Notes under the pieces: model-generated
Databases searched by the model: none
What the model saw: only the letters and a program-made list of their open reading frames with translations
What the model was told of the DNA's origin: nothing
Position numbers and translations under genes: made by a program
In this document: in pieces, positions 1 to 5,376 of the stretch
Layout: every line of letters starts with the position of its first letter
Position numbering within the stretch: the stretch's first letter is position 1
Assembly: GCA_002373775.1 (NCBI GenBank)
Contig: DFJW01000031.1
Coordinates: 8,080 to 14,047 of the forward strand
DNA length: 5,968 nt
Origin: Ruminococcus flavefaciens
Lineage (GTDB): Bacteria; Bacillota; Clostridia; Oscillospirales; Ruminococcaceae
Direction: 5' to 3'

Positions 1-811
<811 letters not shown>

Positions 812-817
812 CTATCT

Positions 818-832
818 GCCGCATTCTGCGGC
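818..832 (-). promoter_or_regulatory. Hairpin just upstream of the eno ribosome binding site
   Basis: GCCGCA and TGCGGC form a perfect six-pair GC-rich stem with a three-base loop. It ends five bases before the AGGAG of eno on the minus strand. It lies in the predicted leader of about 105 bases. It could stabilise the mRNA or tune translation; the role is inferred. Confidence 0.45.
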
Positions 833-844
833 TGTTTATTCATG

Positions 845-883
845 AACGGAATCATTCAGTGAAATGCAGTTCCGTTAAACTGC
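845..883 (-). promoter_or_regulatory. eno leader region with two mutually exclusive stems
   Basis: Two inverted repeats share bases. GCAGTT (866-871) pairs with AACTGC (878-883), and AACGGAA (845-851) pairs with TTCCGTT (870-876). Only one can form at a time. There is no run of U after either, so this is not a terminator as such. It may simply be leader structure; a switch is possible but unproven. Confidence 0.3.
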
Positions 884-891
884 CGTTTTTT

Positions 892-907
892 GTTAGCGAA
901 TTCTAAC
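892..907. promoter_or_regulatory. Operator copy 1, GTTAG-N6-CTAAC (exact), at the eno transcription start
   Basis: GTTAGCGAATTCTAAC is an exact dyad of two five-base arms around six bases, extended by one more pair (T891/A908). The predicted eno start is near 908, so the site covers about +1 to +16. A protein bound here would be expected to block initiation or early elongation of eno. Confidence 0.7.
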
Positions 908-914
908 ATATATT

Positions 915-943
915 ATTTTATCACCTGTCTCTGTTTTTGTCAA
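915..943 (-). promoter_or_regulatory. SigA-type promoter of eno
   Basis: Read on the minus strand, the -35 box is TTGACA (943-938), followed by a 17-base spacer and the -10 box TAAAAT (920-915). TGA before the -10 makes it an extended -10 element. The predicted start is near 908, about 105 bases before the ATG. This is close to consensus, as expected for a strongly expressed glycolytic gene. Confidence 0.8.
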
Positions 944-977
944 CCTGCAAAAGCTTTCCCGTTTTGATTTTGTGCAT

Positions 978-1007
978 ATTATCAGCACGATATTCAATTC
1001 CAGTCAA
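978..1007 (-). promoter_or_regulatory. Possible second, upstream eno promoter
   Basis: On the minus strand TTGACT (1007-1002) and GATAAT (983-978) are 18 bases apart, each one mismatch from consensus. It would start near 971. Operator copy 2 lies immediately upstream of its -35. It is weaker than the 915-943 promoter and may be fortuitous. Confidence 0.3.
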
Positions 1008-1010
1008 TTA

Positions 1011-1026
1011 ATTAGTAAAAGCTAAC
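1011..1026. promoter_or_regulatory. Operator copy 2, ATTAG-N6-CTAAC (one mismatch)
   Basis: ATTAGTAAAAGCTAAC differs from the dyad by one arm base. Read on the minus strand it begins GTTAGC, like copies 1 and 4. It lies between the eno and AraC-family promoters, centred about 119 bp from copy 1 and 133 bp from copy 3. It could help cooperative binding, or act on the possible upstream eno promoter whose -35 it adjoins. Confidence 0.55.
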
Positions 1027-1112
1027 AATATTGGAGCGATCCATTATTTATCAGAGATCACGCATCTGCCGTCTTTCAGCGATAGCAAGCGCTTTCCTGC
1101 CGCCTAAAGGTA

Positions 1113-1141
1113 TTGACAAATAATGCTTGTAATGCTATAAT
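1113..1141 (+). promoter_or_regulatory. SigA-type promoter of the AraC-family gene
   Basis: TTGACA (1113-1118), a 17-base spacer and TATAAT (1136-1141) match consensus exactly. TGC before the -10 gives an extended -10 element. The predicted start is near 1148, giving a leader of about 74 bases. Such a strong promoter for a transcription factor gene would suit one that is normally held off by a repressor. Confidence 0.85.
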
Positions 1142-1143
1142 TT

Positions 1144-1159
1144 GTTATGTTAAGCTAAC
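1144..1159. promoter_or_regulatory. Operator copy 3, GTTAT-N6-CTAAC (one mismatch), over the start of the AraC-family gene
   Basis: GTTATGTTAAGCTAAC has one mismatch in the left arm. On the minus strand it reads GTTAGC followed by five bases and ATAAC. It begins three bases after the -10 box and spans about -4 to +12, a typical repressor position. Confidence 0.6.
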
Positions 1160-1190
1160 CGTTGCGGCTTATCTTTTATTTTACATGCGG

Positions 1191-1206
1191 GTTAGCTAAT
1201 TCTAAC
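1191..1206. promoter_or_regulatory. Operator copy 4, GTTAG-N6-CTAAC (exact), in the leader of the AraC-family gene
   Basis: GTTAGCTAATTCTAAC differs from copy 1 by one spacer base out of 16, although it serves a different gene. It lies at about +44 to +59, directly against the GAAGGA ribosome binding site (1207-1212). Its centre is 47 bp from copy 3. A bound protein could act as a roadblock or form a loop with copy 3. Confidence 0.7.
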
Positions 1207-1221
1207 GAAGGATTTGATGAA

Positions 1222-2082
1222 ATGGCTGTTGTTGATCTGTTCCCATTCATGAAGATCGTATATGCCGGACCTGAAAGCGTACCGGATATCAGCTGCTTTG
1301 AAGACTGCCTCGAAGTCAGCTGGTGCAGAAAAGGAAACTGCGGTTACAGATACGGTGACAAATACTACTGCCTTTCCGCCGGAGACATACTCGTGCGCCG
1401 GTCCGGAGAATGCAAGCCCGAATATCCCGGCGGCATTTACGAAGGGATAACGCTGCTTGTATCCTCAGGTGCTTCAGATACGAAAATGCCGGAATTCCTC
1501 GAAGGGATAAGGATAGATCCGGAAGAAACTACAGCCCGGCTTTGCAGCAGCGGTTCCTACATAACCCCGGCTGATGACAAACTGAAAGGTATATTCAGCG
1601 AGATATCCGATAATCGTGAAAGCATGCCTATCGGATGGCTGAGGATAAAGGCACTGGAACTTCTCGACGGGATAAACAGCCTTTCCCCGGAAGATTCATG
1701 CAGCAGTTCAAGGTGCTGCTCGGTACGGCATGCCGACATAATAAAGGAAATCAAGGAAACTATCTGCTCTGACCTTAACAGGCATTATACGATAGAGCAG
1801 CTTTCGGAAACGTACCGCATCTCCCCTACCAAGCTGAAGCAGACTTTCAGAATGATATACGGATACCCCGTTTATTCGTACATCAGAGCTGTAAAAATGC
1901 GTTCGGCTGCTAAGATGCTGCTTTCCACTGACCGCACAGTTCTGGACATCGCGTGTGAATACGGTTACGACAACGGGAGCAAGTTCGCAAAGGCTTTCAG
2001 AGATGTGATCGGTACTTCGCCGAGAGAATACCGCCAGAGTGTTGTGTCCAAAAGGAGCGGTTTGCCGCCTTCCACTGAGTAA
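1222..2082 (+). CDS. AraC-family transcriptional regulator, cysteine-rich (286 aa)
   Basis: Cytoplasmic DNA-binding regulator. The C-terminal third (about 170-271) is a two-helix-turn-helix AraC/XylS domain: first HTH in YTIEQLSETYRISPTKLKQTF (189-209), second in RTVLDIACEYGYDNGSKFAKAF (238-259), ending in the family signature GTSPREYR. The N-terminal part (about 20-95) looks like a cupin-type sensor domain with EVSWCRKGNCGYRY and SAGDILV. The protein has twelve cysteines (25, 29, 35, 40, 50, 64, 108, 160, 165, 166, 182, 245), six of them within residues 25-64, so metal or redox sensing is possible but unproven. Its ligand and targets are unknown. The ATG at 1222 is chosen because GAAGGA (1207-1212) is nine bases upstream; an in-frame TTG at 1162 has no such site and falls inside the promoter-proximal leader. 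Two dyad operators control it, probably not by its own product, since AraC proteins usually bind direct repeats. Confidence 0.92.
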   Translation: MAVVDLFPFMKIVYAGPESVPDISCFEDCLEVSWCRKGNCGYRYGDKYYCLSAGDILVRRSGECKPEYPGGIYEGITLLVSSGASDTKMPEFLEGIRIDPEETTARLCSSGSYITPADDKLKGIFSEISDNRESMPIGWLRIKALELLDGINSLSPEDSCSSSRCCSVRHADIIKEIKETICSDLNRHYTIEQLSETYRISPTKLKQTFRMIYGYPVYSYIRAVKMRSAAKMLLSTDRTVLDIACEYGYDNGSKFAKAFRDVIGTSPREYRQSVVSKRSGLPPSTE

Positions 2083-2166
2083 CTGCCGTGTTTACGCCTT
2101 TTCAGGCTTGTGAGCCATACATAACATTTTTAGTCCTGTTGGAGCGGAATCACGCTATCAGTTATG

Positions 2167-2179
2167 GTAATATTATTAC
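2167..2179. promoter_or_regulatory. GTAAT-N3-ATTAC dyad upstream of the metal ATPase operon
   Basis: GTAATATTATTAC is a perfect five-base inverted repeat around three bases. It overlaps an extended -10-like element, TGGTAATAT (2165-2173), for which no good -35 is visible. It may be an operator of the ATPase operon; its composition is AT-rich, so chance is not excluded. Confidence 0.35.
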
Positions 2180-2199
2180 AAAGGAACTGTTGTTCAATA

Positions 2200-2211
2200 A
2201 TATTATAATAT
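2200..2211. promoter_or_regulatory. 12-bp perfect AT palindrome before the small membrane protein gene
   Basis: ATATTATAATAT is a perfect palindrome ending two bases before the ribosome binding site AGGTG (2213-2217). It resembles the AT-rich operators of Fur/PerR-type metal regulators only in composition. It contains TATAAT, but that lies too close to the start codon and lacks a -35, so I do not call it the promoter. Confidence 0.3.
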
Positions 2212-2223
2212 GAGGTGATATTC

Positions 2224-2520
2224 ATGTCAGGTATTTCATGGTCAAAATTAGGTCTGTTTGCCGGAGGCGTGCTTTTCGGTACTGCCGGCATCAAAGTGCT
2301 TTCAAGCAAGGACGCTAAAAAATGCTATACAGGCGCTACTGCCGCAGTGCTCCGCGCTAAGGATTCCGTAATGGAAACGGTTTCAAACGTTCGTGAAAAC
2401 TGCGATGATATCCTTGCCGAAGCTAAGGAGATCAACGAGAAGCGTGCAGCCGCTGAAGAAGCTGCTGTGATCGAAGATGAATCCGATGACTGCGGCGAAA
2501 TAACAGATGAGGCAGAATAA
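2224..2520 (+). CDS. Small one-helix membrane protein with acidic tail, partner of the metal ATPase (98 aa)
   Basis: No enzyme motif is present. Residues about 7-25 (KLGLFAGGVLFGTAGIKVL) form one glycine-rich hydrophobic helix with small-residue spacing suited to helix packing. Residues about 44-80 are charged, alanine-rich and likely helical or coiled coil (AEAKEINEKRAAAEEA). The last 18 residues are strongly acidic and contain Cys90 (EDESDDCGEITDEAE), a plausible metal-binding tail. From memory it resembles the small Firmicute proteins listed as DUF6110 that precede heavy-metal P-type ATPases, and in layout the mycobacterial PacL proteins beside CtpC; homology to PacL is not shown. It is the first gene of a two-gene operon, 54 bases before the ATPase. 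AGGTG (2213-2217), six bases from the ATG, fixes the start; the in-frame GTG at 2215 overlaps that site. I infer an accessory or scaffold role in metal export. Confidence 0.85.
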   Translation: MSGISWSKLGLFAGGVLFGTAGIKVLSSKDAKKCYTGATAAVLRAKDSVMETVSNVRENCDDILAEAKEINEKRAAAEEAAVIEDESDDCGEITDEAE

Positions 2521-2524
2521 AAAC

Positions 2525-2548
2525 AACAGACCGCTCATGCGGTCTGTT
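2525..2548 (+). terminator. Intercistronic hairpin between the small protein and the ATPase
   Basis: AACAGACCGC (2525-2534) and GCGGTCTGTT (2539-2548) form a perfect ten-pair stem with a TCAT loop, starting four bases after the stop codon. Only one or two T follow the stem, so it is likely a partial terminator or an mRNA 3'-end stabiliser. Either would give more small protein than ATPase. Confidence 0.6.
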
Positions 2549-2574
2549 TCCATAATATAAAGGAGGCGTATCTG

Positions 2575-4638
2575 ATGAAATGTACTATCCTTCATGAATC
2601 CAAAGGACGTATGCGTGTCCGGTTCTGTCAGAAAAGGATGACAATGATTCAGGCTGATATAGTCGAATACACCCTCGCTGCTGTTTCAGGAGTAGAACGC
2701 GTAAAAGTATATGACCGTACATGTGATGCAGTCATTTGCTATTCGTGTACAAAAAAGGAGATATTGCAGATACTCGCGCGTTTTTCCTATGATAAGGCTG
2801 ATACTTCTCTCGTTCCCGAACACACAGGAAGGATGCTCAACAGAGAATACGAAGACAAGCTGGCGGCTTCTGTAATGAAGCGGTTTATCAGCAAGCTCAT
2901 ACTCCCTGCTCCCATAAGGCAGCTGATGATGATCGTAAAATCAGCCGGTCATATCCGAAAGGGACTGAAATGTCTCGCCAAAGGTCAGCTGAGAGTCGAG
3001 GTGCTGGATGCTACCGCTATCGCCGTGTCTATGCTGCGCGGTGATACGAATACGGCAGGCTCGGTAATGTTCCTGCTGAAAGTTGGTGATATCCTCGACG
3101 AATGGACTCACAAGCGATCTGTGGATGATCTTGCACGCACCATGTCTCTCGGTATTGAGAACGTCTGGCTGAAAACTGCGGACGGCACTGAAGTTCTCGC
3201 GCCGGTATCAAGCATCGTAAAAGGCGATGTCATAACAGTCAGGACCGGTTCCATGATACCGCTGGACGGAAAAGTCATCGGCGGAGATGCTATGGTGAAT
3301 CAGGCTTCCATGACAGGTGAATCTGTTCCTGTACATAAAAGCAACGGTGCATACGTCTATGCCGGAACTGTTGTAGAGGACGGAGAATGTACAGTATCCG
3401 TCGAGAATACTGCCGGCGGAGGAAGATATGACCGGATAGTTAAAATGATAGAGGAATCGGAAAAACTCAAATCCGCTGCCGAAGACAAGGCATCTCATAT
3501 TGCGGACGGTCTCGTAAAATGGAGCCTCGGCGGAACTCTCCTCACTTGGCTGCTGACAAGAAATGCTGCTAAGGCTCTTTCCATACTCATGGTGGATTTT
3601 TCATGTGCACTCAAGCTCGCCATGCCTATCTCCGTACTCTCGGCTATGAAGGAATGCAGCCGCTCAGGAATAACTGTAAAAGGCGGAAGATTCCTGGAGG
3701 CTGTTGCAGAGGCTGATACTATAGTTTTTGACAAGACCGGCACTCTGACTTATTCCTCGCCCCGTGTTGCCGAAGTCATCGCTTTCGGCGGACGTGACGA
3801 AAACGAAATGCTTCGGCTCGGCGCATGCCTTGAAGAACACTATCCGCACTCTATTGCAAATGCTGTTGTGGATGAAGCAGCAAAACGCGGTCTCATGCAC
3901 GAGGAAAGGCACTCAAAAGTTGAATATGTGGTGGCTCATGGTATATCCAGCACTGTGGACGGTGAGCGCGTGATAATCGGCAGCTATCACTTCGTAGTCG
4001 AAGATGCGAAGTGTACCCTGCCGGATGATAAACGTTTCCTTTCACTGCCTCCGGAATACTCTCATCTGTATCTTGCTATCGGCGGCGAGATAGCTGCGGT
4101 CATATGTATAGAAGATCCTCTGCGCTCAGAAGCTCCGCAAGTTATTAACGCTCTTCATGCTGCCGGTATCAGCAAGGTCGTTATGATGACAGGCGACAAT
4201 GAACGTACCGCCAGAGTTGTGGCGGAAAAAGTCGGTGTGGACGAATACCACGCAGGCGTCCTGCCGGAAGATAAGGCGGAATTCATACGCAGAGAACATG
4301 CAGCCGGCAGGAAAGTCATCATGATCGGTGACGGAGTGAATGATTCCCCTGCCCTCAGCGAATCCGATGCCGGGATCGCTATCAGTACCGGCGCTGCTAT
4401 CGCCCGTGAGATCGCGGATATAACCATATCTGCCGACGATCTGTATGCTCTTACTGAACTAAAAAGGCTCAGCGATGCGCTTATGAAACGTATTCACTGG
4501 AATTACCGCGCTATCATAAGCTTCAACGCTGCACTGATCGCTCTCGGAGTTGTCGGCGTTCTGCCTCCGGCTACTTCGGCGCTGCTTCATAATGCCTCAA
4601 CTCTTGCTATCGGTCTTAAAAGTACTACAGAACTCTGA
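2575..4638 (+). CDS. Heavy-metal-type (P1B-like) P-type ATPase with FSC in place of CPC (687 aa)
   Basis: Inner-membrane ATP-driven metal pump. Residues 1-73 form a degenerate HMA-like domain (SKGRMRVRF, GVERVKVYDRT) without the CxxC metal site. Hydrophobic stretches near 104-122 and 144-173 precede the actuator domain with TGES (247-250). A helix pair near 313-358 carries DFSCALKLAMP (341-351), where P1B pumps usually have CPCALGLATP: the first Cys and the Pro are replaced by Phe and Ser, leaving Cys344. The phosphorylation site is DKTGT with Asp386; HYPHS (422-426) stands for the HP/SEHP element; TGDN (539-542) and GDGVND (585-590) complete the catalytic core. The C-terminal membrane part ends in LLHNASTLAIGLKS. 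The core is intact, so the pump should be active. The layout recalls CtpC-like manganese/zinc pumps, but the metal cannot be read from sequence. AGGAGG (2561-2566), eight bases before the ATG, fixes the start. Confidence 0.93.
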   Translation: MKCTILHESKGRMRVRFCQKRMTMIQADIVEYTLAAVSGVERVKVYDRTCDAVICYSCTKKEILQILARFSYDKADTSLVPEHTGRMLNREYEDKLAASVMKRFISKLILPAPIRQLMMIVKSAGHIRKGLKCLAKGQLRVEVLDATAIAVSMLRGDTNTAGSVMFLLKVGDILDEWTHKRSVDDLARTMSLGIENVWLKTADGTEVLAPVSSIVKGDVITVRTGSMIPLDGKVIGGDAMVNQASMTGESVPVHKSNGAYVYAGTVVEDGECTVSVENTAGGGRYDRIVKMIEESEKLKSAAEDKASHIADGLVKWSLGGTLLTWLLTRNAAKALSILMVDFSCALKLAMPISVLSAMKECSRSGITVKGGRFLEAVAEADTIVFDKTGTLTYSSPRVAEVIAFGGRDENEMLRLGACLEEHYPHSIANAVVDEAAKRGLMHEERHSKVEYVVAHGISSTVDGERVIIGSYHFVVEDAKCTLPDDKRFLSLPPEYSHLYLAIGGEIAAVICIEDPLRSEAPQVINALHAAGISKVVMMTGDNERTARVVAEKVGVDEYHAGVLPEDKAEFIRREHAAGRKVIMIGDGVNDSPALSESDAGIAISTGAAIAREIADITISADDLYALTELKRLSDALMKRIHWNYRAIISFNAALIALGVVGVLPPATSALLHNASTLAIGLKSTTEL

Positions 4639-4642
4639 TACG

Positions 4643-4674
4643 AAAACAGGGATATCCGCTGATATCCCTGTTTT
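4643..4674. terminator. Bidirectional Rho-independent terminator
   Basis: A perfect 14-pair stem (4643-4656 with 4661-4674) has a CGCT loop. Its arms are built on AACAGGGATATC, and a run of T (4669-4676 region) follows on the plus strand. On the minus strand the flanking A bases give a shorter U run. It sits four bases after the ATPase stop and seven before the stop of the convergent gene, so it probably serves both. Confidence 0.9.
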
Positions 4675-4680
4675 TTATAT

Positions 4681-5160
4681 TCATATCTCATCCGAAACCG
4701 ACGGCGGCGGATTCTCCGCTATGTACCTGTCAAGTATCTCTGCGGCTGTGCGGACGAACCGGACACATGGTCTCACTTTGTAATACTGTTCGGTCCGCTT
4801 TTCAGGTTCGGGAGTACTGGTCACTTTCAGTGTTTTCAGAAGCTCACGGCATATGATCGTCCCATGTACCTCTTTGAACTGCGACGCAAGTTCCTGTATG
4901 CGCTTGTAGTGCTCTGCTTTTTCTTCATAGGTGAACCCTTCACCCAGTCCGTACAATATGCCGGCTATCATAAACATGGAAGAGCAGGTGCCGCATACCT
5001 CGCGAAGTCGCCCCATTCCTCCGCCGAATGAAGACGAAAGCTTCATCGCAAATCCCTTGTCCATTCCGGTCACATCAGTAAATGCTGCGAGCACTGACTG
5101 GGCACAGTTCATACCGTCCCTGAAATATCGGCATGCCGTCTCTGCATGATCTTCAGCCAT
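4681..5160 (-). CDS. C_GCAxxG_C_C family redox-type protein (159 aa)
   Basis: Member of the small C_GCAxxG_C_C family (redox-active proteins of anaerobes whose conserved cysteines are thought to bind a cofactor or do thiol chemistry; exact reaction unknown). Features seen: FRDGMNCAQSVLAAF (13-27, Cys19); SFGGGMGRLREVCGTCSSMF (44-63), giving Cys56 and Cys59 in the CG..C motif, followed by MIAGILYGLG; Cys104 in IICRELL; Cys132 in VRPCVRFV; and an extra Cys10. Length is normal for the family and there is no signal peptide, so it is cytoplasmic. The ATG complementary to 5158-5160 is chosen because AAAGGA lies nine bases upstream; an in-frame TTG six bases earlier would be too close to it. The gene is divergent from the NifU-like gene and shares a control region with an exact dyad operator. 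A thiol- or iron-sulfur-related role is inferred. Confidence 0.9.
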   Translation of the reverse strand: MAEDHAETACRYFRDGMNCAQSVLAAFTDVTGMDKGFAMKLSSSFGGGMGRLREVCGTCSSMFMIAGILYGLGEGFTYEEKAEHYKRIQELASQFKEVHGTIICRELLKTLKVTSTPEPEKRTEQYYKVRPCVRFVRTAAEILDRYIAENPPPSVSDEI

Positions 5161-5205
5161 AATCAACTATCCTTTCTGTTTTTATCAGCACTGATCTGTA
5201 TTTCA

Positions 5206-5234
5206 ATTATAATACGCTCAGAGATCAAAATCAA
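5206..5234 (-). promoter_or_regulatory. SigA-type promoter of the C_GCAxxG_C_C gene
   Basis: On the minus strand TTGATT (5234-5229), a 17-base spacer and TATAAT (5211-5206) give a good promoter with predicted start near 5199, about 39 bases before the ATG. Operator copy 5 lies ten bases upstream of its -35, centred near -53. Confidence 0.75.
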
Positions 5235-5244
5235 CACCCAGAAT

Positions 5245-5260
5245 GTTAGGGATAACTAAC
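5245..5260. promoter_or_regulatory. Operator copy 5, GTTAG-N6-CTAAC (exact), between two divergent promoters
   Basis: GTTAGGGATAACTAAC is an exact dyad. It lies upstream of both divergent promoters, about -53 from the C_GCAxxG_C_C start and about -72 from the NifU-like start. This is an activator-like position, unlike copies 1, 3 and 4, which lie at or after start sites. Confidence 0.65.
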
Positions 5261-5289
5261 GATAATCGGCTGTTTTTTGAGGTTTTTTC

Positions 5290-5318
5290 TTGATTCATGC
5301 AACAGAATGTTGTATAAT
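5290..5318 (+). promoter_or_regulatory. SigA-type promoter of the NifU-like gene
   Basis: TTGATT (5290-5295), 17 bases and TATAAT (5313-5318); predicted start near 5325, giving a leader of about 52 bases. A small dyad, CAACA-GAA-TGTTG (5300-5312), fills most of the spacer and could be a second operator. Confidence 0.75.
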
Positions 5319-5376
5319 TGTAGTGTATGCAAGGAAAAGTCATCCTGCTGCTCAATAACCGAAAGGAGTATTTATA

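Noticed and set aside
1162..1221. Upstream TTG start of the AraC-family gene
   Set aside because: It has no ribosome binding site, lies within the leader and would place operator copy 4 in coding sequence; ATG 1222 has GAAGGA at good spacing.
2105..2116. Terminator after the AraC-family gene (GGCT-TGTG-AGCC)
   Set aside because: The stem is only four pairs and no T run follows directly; termination here is not supported.
5184..5195. ATCAG-CA-CTGAT dyad in the leader of the C_GCAxxG_C_C gene
   Set aside because: It is short and single-copy in the window, so it could easily be chance.
892..5260. GTTAG-N6-CTAAC dyad as a Rex site
   Set aside because: Rex sites known in clostridia read TTGTTAA-N4-TTAACAA, which places each GTTA arm one base closer to the centre. 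The redox logic would fit, but the spacing does not.
892..5260. The same dyad as a DtxR/IdeR site
   Set aside because: DtxR sites have GTTAG and CTAAC separated by about one base within a 19-bp element with outer TTAG arms; a six-base gap is different.
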